This document shows positions 34,702 to 44,179 of a DNA stretch of 64,000 bases, piece by piece. The notes beneath the pieces were generated by a model. It ran no database searches. It saw only the letters and a list, made by a program, of their open reading frames with translations, and had not been told where the DNA came from. This stretch comes from Glacieibacterium arshaanense. GTDB taxonomy: Bacteria > Pseudomonadota > Alphaproteobacteria > Sphingomonadales > Sphingomonadaceae. Where the stretch lies: the NCBI RefSeq assembly GCF_004681125.1, contig NZ_SIHO01000002.1:372001-436000 (forward strand). Reading direction: 5' to 3'. How positions within the stretch are numbered: position 1 is the stretch's first letter; the number at the start of each line of letters is the position of its first letter. Position numbers and translations under genes: made by a program.

Positions 34702-35761
34702 GAACACTCTCGCCGAACAGCTCGCGCGCGAAATTGCCACCACCGGCCCGATGCCGGTGGCGCAATGGATGGCGCGCGCGCTGGGCGATCCGCAGCACGG
34801 ATATTACGTCACGCGTGACCCGCTGGGGGCGGCGGGGGATTTCACCACCGCGCCCGAAATCAGCCAGATGTTCGGCGAACTGATCGGGCTTTGGGCCGCC
34901 GATTTGTGGCTGCGCGCTGGCAGCCCGCGTGTCCGGCTGGTCGAACTCGGTCCCGGGCGCGGCACGCTGATGGCCGACTTCTGGCGCGCCACGGCGAAGG
35001 TGCCGGGGTTTCATGCGGCGACGAGCCTGCATTTGGTTGAAACCAGCCCAGTGCTGCGCGCGGCGCAGGCGCGGTTGCTGCCGGATGCGGTATGGCACGA
35101 CAGTCTGGCGCAGGTGCCAGATGACTTGCCACTGCTGGTCATCGCCAATGAATTTTTTGACGCGCTGCCGGTGCGGCAGTTGCAGCGCACCGCCGCCGGC
35201 TGGCGCGAGCGCATGGTGACGCATGACGGCACGCGCTTTGTCGCCGGTGCCGGGGCGCTGCCGCTCGATGCGCTGGTGCCGCCGGCTTTGGCCGATGCGC
35301 CGGTGGGGTCGGTGTGGGAAACCAGCCCAGCCGCCACCGCAATCGCCGCTGAAATCGGCGCGCGGCTGGCGGCAAGCGGCGGTGCGGCGCTGTTCATCGA
35401 CTATGGCTATACTGGCCCCGCCACCGGCGACACGCTGCAAGCGGTGCGCGCGCACGGCTATGTCGATCCGTTCGCCGATCCGGGTGAGGTCGACCTGACT
35501 GCGCATGTCGATTTCGCGGCACTCGCGGAGGCGGCGGGCACGACCGCGCACGGGCCGGTCGGGCAGGGTGACTTCCTGCTGGCGCTGGGCCTCGCGCAGC
35601 GCGCCGAGGCGCTCAAGGCGCGTGCCGACACACGTGGCCGTGCGCATATCGAAGCCGCGACAGTGCGGCTGACGGTGACGATGGGCGCGCTGTTCAAGGC
35701 GCTGGCGCTGACCGGCCGCGACTGGCCAACGCCGGCGGGATTTGGCACAGGGGCGCCATGA
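34700..35761 (+). CDS. SAM-dependent methyltransferase, MidA/NDUFAF7 family
   Basis: About 353 aa. Family members methylate an arginine on the complex I NDUFS2 subunit in mitochondria; the bacterial role is less clear. Seen: PMPVAQWMARALGDPQHGYYVTRDPLGAAGDFTTAPEISQMFGE near 15-58 and the SAM loop VELGPGRGTLMADFWR near 75-90. There is no ATG before the conserved region; TTG 34700 has GGAGG 4 nt upstream, both the site and probably the start being supplied by the adjoining repeat. ATG 34751 is the fallback but would cut into the conserved start. Overlaps GNAT as ATGA. Confidence 0.87.
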   Translation: MNTLAEQLAREIATTGPMPVAQWMARALGDPQHGYYVTRDPLGAAGDFTTAPEISQMFGELIGLWAADLWLRAGSPRVRLVELGPGRGTLMADFWRATAKVPGFHAATSLHLVETSPVLRAAQARLLPDAVWHDSLAQVPDDLPLLVIANEFFDALPVRQLQRTAAGWRERMVTHDGTRFVAGAGALPLDALVPPALADAPVGSVWETSPAATAIAAEIGARLAASGGAALFIDYGYTGPATGDTLQAVRAHGYVDPFADPGEVDLTAHVDFAALAEAAGTTAHGPVGQGDFLLALGLAQRAEALKARADTRGRAHIEAATVRLTVTMGALFKALALTGRDWPTPAGFGTGAP

Positions 35762-36279
35762 CTATCAGCTACCGCACCGCCACCACCAATGACGCCGCAA
35801 CAATGTCGGCGCTCGGTGCCACGACGTTCGTCGAGACCTTCGGGCACCTTTACAGCGCCGCCAACCTCGAAAAATTCCTCGAAAACCACAGTGCCGCCAA
35901 CTGGGCGACCGAACTTGCCGACCCGGCGTATGCGGTGCGGCTGGCGTTCGATGGCGACCGCGCCATCGGCTACACCAAATTCGGTCCGCCACATTTGCCG
36001 TTCGAGCCTGACGCTGGCCGTGTCGCCGGCGAGTTGCGCCAGCTCTATGTGCTTTCCGGCTTTCACGGCAGCGGCATTGCCGTCCAGCTTACCGATTGGC
36101 TTATCGCCGAAGCCCGCGCCCGCGGCGTGCAGGACCTGTACCTGTCGGTATTCACCGAAAACCCGCGCGCGCAGGCGTTCTACCGGCGCTACGGCTTCTA
36201 CGAGGTCGGCCGCTATGCATTCATGGTCGGCGACCATGCCGACGAGGATCTGGTGATGCGGTGCAAGCTCGATGACTAA
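35758..36279 (+). CDS. GNAT family N-acetyltransferase
   Basis: 173 aa. Acetyl-CoA loop region LYVLSGFHGSGIAVQL near 94-109 and FYRRYGFYEVGR near 140-151 are typical, as is the VETFGHLYS N-terminal segment seen in spermidine/protein acetyltransferase-like members. Start overlaps the methyltransferase stop and its end overlaps pgeF by 8 bp. Confidence 0.87.
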   Translation: MTISYRTATTNDAATMSALGATTFVETFGHLYSAANLEKFLENHSAANWATELADPAYAVRLAFDGDRAIGYTKFGPPHLPFEPDAGRVAGELRQLYVLSGFHGSGIAVQLTDWLIAEARARGVQDLYLSVFTENPRAQAFYRRYGFYEVGRYAFMVGDHADEDLVMRCKLDD

Positions 36280-37036
36280 TCCGCCGTTCCTGACCAGCGC
36301 CGCACTCGCCGGCACCCGCCACGGCTTTCTGGGGCGCGAGGGCGGGGTCTCGACCGGCATCTTCGCATCGCTCAACGTCGGCCTCGGCTCGGGCGATGAC
36401 CGCGCCGCGCTTGCAGAAAACCGCCGCCGCGCCGTCGAAGCCGTGGCACCCGGCGCAACGCTTGTGACGCTGCACCAGGTCCACAGCAATATCGCCGTAC
36501 CGGTCACTGGCGCGTTCGCCGATGATGCGCGCCCGCACGCCGACGCGCTGGTCACCGCGACGCCGGGGCTGGTGCTCGGCATCCTCACCGCCGATTGCGT
36601 GCCGATCCTGTTCGCCGACACGCATGCCGGCGTGATCGGCGCGGCACATTCGGGGTGGAAGGGCACGTTGACCGGCGTCGCTGCCGCCGCCGTCGCCGCG
36701 ATGGAAGCGCTCGGTGCCGACCGCGCCAACATTGCCGCCGCCGTCGGGCCGTGTATTGCGCAACGCAGCTACGAGGTCGATTCGGGCTTCCGCGACCGCT
36801 TTCTCGCCGATGATCCCGAACACGACCGCTTCTTCATCCCCGGCAAGCCCGGCCATTTCCAGTTCGACATCGAAGCCATGGTCGCCAGCCGCCTCGCCGC
36901 CGAGGGCCTGCGCCATATCGAATTGCTTGGACAGGACACCTACGCCCAGCCCGACCGCTATTTCAGCTTCCGCCGCACGACGCATGCAGGCGAGGGCGAC
37001 TATGGGCGGCAATTGTCTGTGATTGCATTGGGTTAA
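36272..37036 (+). CDS. pgeF: Peptidoglycan editing factor / polyphenol oxidase family (YfiH)
   Basis: 254 aa. Multicopper-oxidase-like DUF152 family; PgeF prevents misincorporation of L-Ser in place of L-Ala in peptidoglycan precursors, and related enzymes show purine nucleoside phosphorylase activity. Metal ligands His-Cys-His are visible: LHQVHSN near 67-73, TADCVPILFAD near 108-118, AAHSGWKGT near 126-134. Third gene of a methyltransferase-GNAT-pgeF chain. Its stop TAA is the first three bases of the next repeat. Confidence 0.93.
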   Translation: MTNPPFLTSAALAGTRHGFLGREGGVSTGIFASLNVGLGSGDDRAALAENRRRAVEAVAPGATLVTLHQVHSNIAVPVTGAFADDARPHADALVTATPGLVLGILTADCVPILFADTHAGVIGAAHSGWKGTLTGVAAAAVAAMEALGADRANIAAAVGPCIAQRSYEVDSGFRDRFLADDPEHDRFFIPGKPGHFQFDIEAMVASRLAAEGLRHIELLGQDTYAQPDRYFSFRRTTHAGEGDYGRQLSVIALG

Positions 37037-37170
37037 GGGCCTCCGGCGGGCAGGGCCTTGGGCCCTGCACCCGGGATTTTGCGCCGGTGCATGCAAAGCA
37101 GCGCTGGCCGCAGTGGCACGTCACCAATATTCGGGTGCAGGGCCCAAGGCCCTGCCCGCCGGAGGCTCTA
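37034..37170. repeat. GCCTCCGGCGGGCAGG-family nested palindrome, copy c
   Basis: Full-length copy, 137 bp. Left half TAAGGGCCTCCGGCGGGCAG(G) with hairpin GCAGGGCC-TTG-GGCCCTGC and CACCCGGG; right half begins CGGGTGCAGGGCCCAAGGCC and ends CCGCCGGAGGCTCTA. The left TAA is the pgeF stop. The prs gene begins 90 bp beyond the right end. Confidence 0.92.
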
Positions 37171-37259
37171 CAATTTTGCCCGTTTCAAGCGCGCACCTTG
37201 TTGCCGTTCCATGACAGCGCGGCTATGACGCCCCCATCGGCGGGTCGGGGACACAATCC

Positions 37260-38195
37260 ATGAAAATCTTGGCGGGCAACAGCAATCCCGAGCTTGCTTC
37301 GGCGGTCGCGGCGTATCTCGAACTGCCGCTCACCAAGGCGGCCGTCCGGCGCTTCGCCGATGAAGAAGTTTTCGTCGAAATTCACGAGAATGTCCGCGGC
37401 GAGGACGTCTTCGTCATCCAGCCGACATCGGCACCGTCGAACGACAATCTGATGGAGCTGCTGATTTGCATCGATGCGCTGAAGCGCGCCTCGGCGAAGC
37501 GCATCACCGCCGTCGTTCCCTATTTCGGTTATGCCCGCCAGGACCGCAAAATGGGCCCGCGCACGCCGATTTCTGCCAAGCTCGTCGCCAATCTGATTAC
37601 CGTCGCCGGCGCCGACCGCGTGCTGTCGGTCGACCTGCATGCCGGACAGATCCAGGGCTTTTTCGATATCCCGACCGACAATCTCTACGCCGCACCGGTG
37701 ATGAGTGCCGATATCGAGGCGCGATATGGCGGCAAGCCGTTGACCGTGGTGTCGCCCGACGTCGGCGGTGTGGTGCGCGCCCGCGCGCTCGCCAAGCGCC
37801 TCGGCAACGCCCCGCTCGCCATCGTCGACAAGCGCCGTGAAAAGGCCGGCGAATCCGAAGTGATGAACATCATCGGTGACGTCCGCGGCCGCTTCTGCGT
37901 GCTCGTCGATGACATCGTCGATTCGGCCGGCACGCTGTGCAACGCCGCCGTCGCGCTGACCGCCGCCGGCGCCATCGGCGTCACCGCCTATGTCAGCCAC
38001 GGCGTGTTGTCGGGCGGCGCTGTCGCCCGCGTCGAAGCCAGCGAGCTTACCGAACTCGTCATCACCGATTCGATCGGCGCCGTCGAAGCCGTCCGCGCCG
38101 CGAAGAAAATCCGCACGATGACGATTGCGCCGCTGCTGGCGGAGGCGATGCGCCGGATTTCGGACGAGGCGTCGGTTTCGAGCCTGTTCGACTAA
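37260..38195 (+). CDS. prs: Ribose-phosphate pyrophosphokinase
   Basis: Synthesises PRPP from ribose 5-phosphate and ATP for nucleotide, His and Trp synthesis. 311 aa, family length. Seen: [22 protein letters not shown] near 24-45, [24 protein letters not shown] near 88-111, [14 protein letters not shown] near 127-140 and PRPP loop [16 protein letters not shown] near 214-229. Also a supplier for the DprE/UbiA-type pathway at the right edge, which needs PRPP. GGGGAC precedes ATG 37260. Confidence 0.97.
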   Translation: MKILAGNSNPELASAVAAYLELPLTKAAVRRFADEEVFVEIHENVRGEDVFVIQPTSAPSNDNLMELLICIDALKRASAKRITAVVPYFGYARQDRKMGPRTPISAKLVANLITVAGADRVLSVDLHAGQIQGFFDIPTDNLYAAPVMSADIEARYGGKPLTVVSPDVGGVVRARALAKRLGNAPLAIVDKRREKAGESEVMNIIGDVRGRFCVLVDDIVDSAGTLCNAAVALTAAGAIGVTAYVSHGVLSGGAVARVEASELTELVITDSIGAVEAVRAAKKIRTMTIAPLLAEAMRRISDEASVSSLFD

Positions 38196-38265
38196 GGCGC
38201 GCGCGGCAAGCGCTTCGAAGCCCGCGCGGGCTATGCTAGCCTCCTCCGAAAAAAGGGGAGTCCAT

Positions 38266-39144
38266 ATGGCAAGCACGACACGCATACTGGCCGATGGCAT
38301 CTATTTCGGCGAAGGCCCGCGCTGGCATGACGGCCGGCTGTGGTTCAGCGACTTTTACGCGCACGCGGTCAAATCGGTATCGCTGGCGGGCGACCTGCGC
38401 ACCGAATTCACCATCGACGACCAGCCGTCGGGGCTGGGCTGGATGCCCGATGGCTCGATGCTCATCGTCAGCATGACCAAGCGCCAGCTACTGCGGCGCA
38501 CCGCGGACGGCGTCGTCAGTGTTCACGCCGACCTTTCAGGTATTGCGACCTTCCACTGCAACGACATGGTCGTCGACAGCCAGGGCCGCGCGTATGTCGG
38601 CAACTTCGGTTTCAACCTCGATCACGAACTCGAAACGCGCGGTACCGAAAGCGTGTTCGGCGACCACGTCACTGCCAAGCTGGCGCTGGTGGCACCCGAC
38701 GGCAGCGTGTCCGTCGCCGCCACCGACATGCATTTCCCCAACGGCAGCGTCATCACCACCGATGGCCGCACGCTCATCATCGGCGAAACGCTCGCCGGCG
38801 TCCTCACCGCGTTCGACACCGCCCCTGACGGAAGCCTGTCGAACCGCCGCATCTGGGCCCCGACCACACCCGCCATTCCCGACGGCATCGCGCTCGACGC
38901 CGACGGCGCCATCTGGATCGCCAACCCGGTCGCACCGCAGTGCCTGCGCATCGCCCAGGGCGGCAAAGTGCTCGAAATCATCGACACCGGCGACCCGTGC
39001 TACGCCTGCATGCTCGGCGGCGACGACGGCAAGACGCTGTTCATGCTGACCGCCAAGACCTCGGTCGGGCATCATGCGGCCGATGCGCCGCTGGGGCGGT
39101 TGCTGGTGGCGACAGTGAATAGTTCACGGGCTGGAAGGCCGTAA
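38266..39144 (+). CDS. SMP-30/gluconolactonase-like beta-propeller protein
   Basis: 292 aa. Six-bladed propeller of the SMP-30/gluconolaconase/LRE family. Seen: GEGPRWHDGRLWFSDF near 11-26 with the first metal Glu, FHCNDMVVDSQGRAYVGNFGF near 94-114 with the metal Asn, and PDGIALDADGAIWIA near 202-216 with the metal Asp. Lactonase substrate unknown. RBS AGGGGAG. Its stop TAA is the terminal TAA of the following repeat. Confidence 0.88.
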   Translation: MASTTRILADGIYFGEGPRWHDGRLWFSDFYAHAVKSVSLAGDLRTEFTIDDQPSGLGWMPDGSMLIVSMTKRQLLRRTADGVVSVHADLSGIATFHCNDMVVDSQGRAYVGNFGFNLDHELETRGTESVFGDHVTAKLALVAPDGSVSVAATDMHFPNGSVITTDGRTLIIGETLAGVLTAFDTAPDGSLSNRRIWAPTTPAIPDGIALDADGAIWIANPVAPQCLRIAQGGKVLEIIDTGDPCYACMLGGDDGKTLFMLTAKTSVGHHAADAPLGRLLVATVNSSRAGRP

Positions 39145-39190
39145 GAGCCTCCGGCGGGCAGGCCTCAGGCCTGCCCGCCGGAGGCTCTTA
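39142..39190. repeat. GCCTCCGGCGGGCAGG-family perfect palindrome, copy d (minimal form)
   Basis: 49-bp element reduced to the two outer arms, joined as GCAGGCCTCAGGCCTGC. It starts with TAAGAGCC and ends GGCTCTTA. The left TAA is the stop codon of the plus-strand SMP-30 gene, and the right TTA is the TAA stop of the minus-strand astB gene, so the element exactly fills the space between two convergent genes. Confidence 0.95.
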
Positions 39191-40465
39191 GACCAATTCT
39201 TTCAAATCCAGTTCGCCCAACAACGCCGCCCGCGCCGCGCGACACTGCGCCCACAGCGCCGGATTGCCGAGGTCGGCGGGCGCGATAGCTTCGGGCCAAT
39301 GCGTAGCGACCAGCGCCTCCAGCCGGTCGGCCTTGGCGGGCGACATCAGGAAGCGCGGATCGACGGTGGCGGGGTCGGCGACGACGCGCAGTCGCAGGCA
39401 CGCCGGGCCGCCGCCGTTCTTCATCGATTCGCGCACCGCGACGAAGTGCACGCTGCGGATCGGGCCGTTGCCGGCGACCAGGCCGTCGAGATACGCCGCG
39501 ACGCGGGGGTTTTCCTGCGCCTCGGTCGGCAGGATTAGCGCCATGCTGCCGTCGGGCAGCGTCAGCAGTTGCGAGTTGAACAGATATGACGTGATCGCGT
39601 CGTTGAGGCTGACGGCGCTTGCCGGCACTTCGACGATGATGGCGCCGGGCAGCGCTACGGTCAGCGCGGCATAGAAGTCGGCGGGATTTTCGAACGCCTG
39701 TTCGTGGCAGAACAGCACATGGCCGTTGGCCACCGCCACGACGTCATTGTGGAACGCGCCGGCTTCGATCGCCGCGACCGCCTGCTGGACGAACAGCGTG
39801 CGTGCCGGGTCGAGCTGGTTGAGCCGCGCCACGGCTTCGGACGCGCGGCGGCTCTGGCGGGCAGGAAACCGCCCGCCTGGTTCGCCGTAGACGAAGATTT
39901 CGATGCCGGCGGCATCGTGCGCGCTGCCCATGCGCATGTGGTTTGCCGCGCCCTCGTCGCCGAAGACGGCGGGGACGGCGGCGTGTACCGCGAACGCTTC
40001 GCCGCCGAACGCGACGCGCAGTTGAGCTTCGGTGTGGCGGTGCTCGATGCTCCGGTGCGGCATGGTCGACAGGTTGGCGACGGTCAGGTGGCAGCGCCCG
40101 TCGGCGGTGTCGGGGCCGGGCGACACTGTGGCGGCGTTTGCGGTCCACATGGATGACGCCGAAAACACCTGCGCGAATAGCGCCGGATCGGCGGCCCAGG
40201 CGGCGGCGCAGACGGCATCGTCATCTCCTGCAAAGCCCAGTGTCCGCAGCACGGATGCGTCGGGGCGCGGCAGTGGCAGCAACAGCCCCTGCGTCAGCCC
40301 AAGTCCCATCGCGGTGCGCATCTTGCCCAGCCCCTGCAGCGCGGCGGCACGCGGTTTCGACACGCCGCCGGCATTCTTCGCGCTCGCGACATTGCCGAGG
40401 CTGAGCCCGGCATAGTTATGGCTCGGCCCGATCAGCCCGTCGAAGTTAATTTCGACGAGACTCAC
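39188..40465 (-). CDS. astB: N-succinylarginine dihydrolase
   Basis: Second step of the AST pathway: hydrolyses N2-succinylarginine to N2-succinylornithine, CO2 and NH3. 425 aa. Seen: NFDGLIGPSHNYAGLSLGN near 7-25, FGDEGAANHMRM near 167-178, HNDVVAVANG near 240-249, and the catalytic Cys in MKNGGGPACLRLRV near 356-369. GTG start overlaps the astD stop (GTGA). Last gene of the operon; its stop lies in the repeat. Confidence 0.96.
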   Translation of the reverse strand: MSLVEINFDGLIGPSHNYAGLSLGNVASAKNAGGVSKPRAAALQGLGKMRTAMGLGLTQGLLLPLPRPDASVLRTLGFAGDDDAVCAAAWAADPALFAQVFSASSMWTANAATVSPGPDTADGRCHLTVANLSTMPHRSIEHRHTEAQLRVAFGGEAFAVHAAVPAVFGDEGAANHMRMGSAHDAAGIEIFVYGEPGGRFPARQSRRASEAVARLNQLDPARTLFVQQAVAAIEAGAFHNDVVAVANGHVLFCHEQAFENPADFYAALTVALPGAIIVEVPASAVSLNDAITSYLFNSQLLTLPDGSMALILPTEAQENPRVAAYLDGLVAGNGPIRSVHFVAVRESMKNGGGPACLRLRVVADPATVDPRFLMSPAKADRLEALVATHWPEAIAPADLGNPALWAQCRAARAALLGELDLKELV

Positions 40466-41877
40466 GCGCGCAGGCCCGTGGCGATCGACCCTTCGATGGC
40501 GTCGGCCTCGAGGCTGGCGACGGGCCAGGCGACATAGTCGGCGGCGTAGTAGGCACTCGGGCGATGGTTGCCCGACAGCCCGATGCCGCCGAACGGCGCG
40601 TTAGAGGCGGCGCCGTTGGTCGGGCGGTTCCAGTTGACGACGCCGGCGCGGCTGGCCTGCCAGAAGCGGTCGTACAGTGCCGCATCGCCGCCGATCAGCC
40701 CCGCCGACAGCCCGAAGCGCGTGTTGTTCGCCTCCGCCAGCGCGGCGTCGAAATCGGGTACACGAATCATCTGCAGCACCGGCCCGAACATTTCGCTGTC
40801 GGGGCGGTCGGCAACATCGGTGACGTCGATGAGGCCGGGGCTGAGCAGCGGCTTGGTCATGTCGCGGCGCGCCAGCATGCGGATGACATCGCCGCCGCGC
40901 GACGCCAGTCCAGCGAACCCGGCCTGCAGCGCATCGGCGGCGCGGTTGTCGATCACCGGGCCCATGAACGGCTGTGGCTGGTCGAACGGCGCGCCGACGA
41001 TGATGCGGTCAATGAGGCCGGTAACGCGGTCGATCAGCGGCTCCCACGCGCCGTCCTTGACGACCAGCCGCCGCGCGCAGGTGCAGCGCTGCCCCGCCGA
41101 CAGATAGGCGGATTGCACGACCAGCGCGGCCGCCGCATCGAGTGCCGCGTCGTCGACATCCCAGACGATCAGCGGGTTGTTGCCGCCCATTTCGAGCGCC
41201 AGCATCTTCCACGGCGTTTCGGCAAACTGCCGCGCCAGATGTGCGCCGGTGGTCGCCGAGCCGGTGAACAGCAGCCCGTCCAAACCGTCATGCCCGGCGA
41301 GCGCGCGGCCAGTGTCGCCGGCGCCCTGCACGACATTGATGACGCCGTCGGGCAGGCCCGCGGTCGTCCAGCATTGCGCCATGAACTCACCCACAGCGGG
41401 CGTCAGTTCCGACGGCTTGAAGACGATAGTGTTGCCCGCGAGCAGCGCCGGCACGATATGGCCGTTGGGCAGATGCGCCGGGAAGTTATACGGCCCGAGC
41501 ACACCCATCACGCCGTGCGGCTTATGGCGCAGCGCCTGCCGCACGCCGGCGACTTCGCCGCTGCGCGACCCCGCGCGCTCGGCCTGTGCGGTAATCGAAA
41601 TATCGACCTTGGCGATGACGCTGGCGACTTCGGTTTTCGTCTCCCACAGCGGCTTGCCGGTTTCGGTGGCAATCAGCGCTGCGAACTGGTCGGCTTGGTC
41701 GCGCACCACTTCCTGAAAGCTGCGCGCCTGCGCGATGCGTGCGTCGAGCCCCGCCGCGGCCCAGTCCGGCAGCGCCGCGCGCGCGCTGGCAACCGCCGCA
41801 TCGACATTGCCCGCCGCGCCGCGCCAGACGGTTTCGCCGGTGCAGGGATCGATCGATTCGAGTTCAGAAGCCGACAT
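40462..41877 (-). CDS. astD: Succinylglutamate-semialdehyde dehydrogenase
   Basis: NAD-dependent oxidation of succinylglutamate semialdehyde, fourth step of the AST pathway. 471 aa. Seen: LGPYNFPAHLPNGHIVPALLAGN near 130-152, ALEMGGNNPLIVWD near 236-249 with catalytic Glu, SAGQRCTCARR near 268-278 with catalytic Cys. Overlaps astA by 14 bp and astB by 4 bp, so it is firmly in the operon. Confidence 0.95.
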   Translation of the reverse strand: MSASELESIDPCTGETVWRGAAGNVDAAVASARAALPDWAAAGLDARIAQARSFQEVVRDQADQFAALIATETGKPLWETKTEVASVIAKVDISITAQAERAGSRSGEVAGVRQALRHKPHGVMGVLGPYNFPAHLPNGHIVPALLAGNTIVFKPSELTPAVGEFMAQCWTTAGLPDGVINVVQGAGDTGRALAGHDGLDGLLFTGSATTGAHLARQFAETPWKMLALEMGGNNPLIVWDVDDAALDAAAALVVQSAYLSAGQRCTCARRLVVKDGAWEPLIDRVTGLIDRIIVGAPFDQPQPFMGPVIDNRAADALQAGFAGLASRGGDVIRMLARRDMTKPLLSPGLIDVTDVADRPDSEMFGPVLQMIRVPDFDAALAEANNTRFGLSAGLIGGDAALYDRFWQASRAGVVNWNRPTNGAASNAPFGGIGLSGNHRPSAYYAADYVAWPVASLEADAIEGSIATGLRA

Positions 41878-42895
41878 GACGCACCTTGTCTCCCATTTTC
41901 ACGCCAACCGCCTCGGCCTCGCCGCGCGGCAGGAACAGCCCGGCGGCCTCGGCGCCGTCAACCCATTGTGCGTGGCCGATCCAGGCGCGGAACCCCGACA
42001 ATTGGCCGCTCGCCAGCAGCGCGCGGCCCATCGTGCCATGGTCATCGACCAGCGCCATGACATCGCCGCGCCGGCTGTCACGGATGCTGCGGACATTGTC
42101 GGTGCGCACCGTCATCGTCGGGCCGCCGTCGAAGATGTCGACATAGCCGTCATAGCTGAAGCCCTCCGCCTCGAGCATCGCCATCGCCGGCCGGCCATTG
42201 GGGTGCGGCAGGCCGATGACGGCGCGCGCGGTTTCGGGCAGCAGCGCGACATAGACCGGGTGCTTGGGCATCAGGTCGGCGATGAACTGGTTGCCGTGGA
42301 TGGCGTTGAAGCTGTCGGCGTCCTGGAAGCTCATGCCGAAGAACGCGCGGCCCAGCCCGTCCCAGAACGGCGAGCCGCCATCGGGGTCGATGACGCCGCG
42401 CAGTTCGGCGAGCAGCCGTTCAGCAAAGCGTTGCCTATGGCACGCGATGAAGAGGTAGCGGCTTCTGGCGAGCAAGCGTCCCAGCCCGCCGGTGCGCAAT
42501 TCGGGATGCAGGAACAGCCCGCCGACTTCGCTGGCGCCGTCGTGATCGCTGGTCAGGTTGAGCGACTGGATCGCAAAGGTCTTGTTCAGCTCCTTCGAAT
42601 TCTGCTGGAGCAGGTTGAGCTTGTACGAATAGAACGGCCATTCGACGCCGATGCGGCTGAACACCACTGCGGTGCCGCCGATGCGCCCCGTCGCGCTGTT
42701 TTCGAGCACGAGCATATACAGCTCGTCATCGGGCGCGCTGATGTCCTTGGCATACGCCGCGTCGGAGCGCGCCAGCCGCGCTGCCATCGCGTCGCGGTCC
42801 TGCGGCAGGTTGGTGAAACCGCCGCCGGTCATCATCGCCAGTTCGTACAGCGCATCAAGGTCGCTGCCGCGCGCGGGACGGACACGCCAGCTCAT
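41864..42895 (-). CDS. astA: Arginine N-succinyltransferase
   Basis: First step: succinyl-CoA + L-arginine. 343 aa, family length. Seen: RPARGSDLDALYELA near 6-20, ASEVGGLFLHPELRTGGLGRLLARSRYLFIA near 130-160, and HPVYVALLPETARAVIG near 213-229. ATG 42895 overlaps the stop of the M20 hydrolase gene (ATGA). Upstream frame to 42973 is a shadow. Confidence 0.96.
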   Translation of the reverse strand: MSWRVRPARGSDLDALYELAMMTGGGFTNLPQDRDAMAARLARSDAAYAKDISAPDDELYMLVLENSATGRIGGTAVVFSRIGVEWPFYSYKLNLLQQNSKELNKTFAIQSLNLTSDHDGASEVGGLFLHPELRTGGLGRLLARSRYLFIACHRQRFAERLLAELRGVIDPDGGSPFWDGLGRAFFGMSFQDADSFNAIHGNQFIADLMPKHPVYVALLPETARAVIGLPHPNGRPAMAMLEAEGFSYDGYVDIFDGGPTMTVRTDNVRSIRDSRRGDVMALVDDHGTMGRALLASGQLSGFRAWIGHAQWVDGAEAAGLFLPRGEAEAVGVKMGDKVRHVGF

Positions 42896-44139
42896 CGCAC
42901 CCAGCCGTTCTGCGCGACGCGCATCAAAATCAGCGCCGACAGTTTGGCGCGCTCGACAAGGCTGTCGGCACACAGAAATTCGTCGGCCGAATGGATCGAG
43001 CCGCCGCGCGGCCCCAGCGTGTCGACGACCGCAAGTCCGGTGGCAGCCAGGTTGTTGCCGTCGCAGACGCCGCCGGTGTCGCGCCAGCCGATGCTGAGGC
43101 CGATGTCGTGGCCGCAGGCTTTGACCAGTTCGAACAGCCGCCGCTGGTTGGCATCCATCGGCTTGGGCGGCCGCGCGAAGCTGCCGTCGAGGTGGATGTG
43201 AACGTCATGGTCGGCGCTGACCGCAGCGATCGCCGCAGCAATCGCGACCTGCGCCTCCTGCTGCATTTCGGGGCTGGCGGGGCGGACGTTGAAGCGCAGC
43301 ACTGCCATTTCGGGTACGATGTTGTTCGGCCCGCCGCCGTCGATTTTCGCCGGATTGCACGACAGCCCGGGAATCGATTTGACCAGCGCCGCGAGCCGCA
43401 GCGCGAGGTCGCTTGCCGCGACGATGGCGTTGCGGCCCTTTTCGGGTTCGCGGCCGGCGTGTGCGGCGCGACCATGCACGACCGCAGCGAAATTGCCGCT
43501 GCCCTTGCGCGCGCCGGCCAGCGTGCCGTCGGGCAATGCCGGTTCATAGGTCAGCCCGAGGTGGCAGCGCTTGGCGGCATCGGCGAGCAGCGCGCCGGAA
43601 CCCAGCGAGGATACTTCCTCGTCCGAATTGATGACGACTTCATAGCCGAGCTGTCCGGCAAACGGCGAGGCTTCGAGCACCTGTAGCGCCGCCAGCATGA
43701 CAGCAATGCCGCCCTTCATGTCGGCGGTGCCGGGGCCGTTCAACGTGTCGGCATCGAGCCACTTCGAGGTCTGGAACGCGTGGTCGACGGCAAACACCGT
43801 GTCCATGTGCCCGGTCAGCAGCACCCGCACCGGCGCATCGGGACGTTTGACCAGATGGAAGTTCTGGCCGTGGAACAGCGGCTTCGCCGTGCCGGTCGCA
43901 TCGACGGCATTCACCGGCGTCGGATCGAGCAACTGCATCGCCCCGTCCAGCACGCCAAACGCACCGACCAGTTCGCTCGCCATCGTCGCCAGCCCGGCCT
44001 TGTTGCGGCTCCCCGAATTGATCGCTGCCCAGGCTTCGATGCGCGCCACCAAAGGTTCGCGCGCGGCGTCGAGCGTGGCGAGGCAATCAGCCTCGACCGG
44101 CGACAGCTTCGGGGTGGGCAAGGCAGTGGATTCGATCAT
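42892..44139 (-). CDS. M20 family zinc hydrolase in the AST operon
   Basis: 415 aa amidohydrolase of the ArgE/DapE/CPG2 group. Metal ligands: GHMDTVF near 113-119, GTADMKGG near 138-145, NSDEEVSSLGS near 172-182 and TYEPALPDGTLAGARKG near 198-214. It is the first gene of the operon; AstC and AstE are not encoded here. A role in hydrolysing a succinylated intermediate, in place of AstE, is inference. No signal peptide. Confidence 0.88.
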   Translation of the reverse strand: MIESTALPTPKLSPVEADCLATLDAAREPLVARIEAWAAINSGSRNKAGLATMASELVGAFGVLDGAMQLLDPTPVNAVDATGTAKPLFHGQNFHLVKRPDAPVRVLLTGHMDTVFAVDHAFQTSKWLDADTLNGPGTADMKGGIAVMLAALQVLEASPFAGQLGYEVVINSDEEVSSLGSGALLADAAKRCHLGLTYEPALPDGTLAGARKGSGNFAAVVHGRAAHAGREPEKGRNAIVAASDLALRLAALVKSIPGLSCNPAKIDGGGPNNIVPEMAVLRFNVRPASPEMQQEAQVAIAAAIAAVSADHDVHIHLDGSFARPPKPMDANQRRLFELVKACGHDIGLSIGWRDTGGVCDGNNLAATGLAVVDTLGPRGGSIHSADEFLCADSLVERAKLSALILMRVAQNGWVR

Positions 44140-44179
44140 GCCGCAGCCTTACCGCGCAGCCCGGCAAAACGCCACACGC

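Noticed and set aside
40564-42060. 498-codon open frame on the plus strand
   Set aside because: Antisense to astD and astA, whose motifs are complete.
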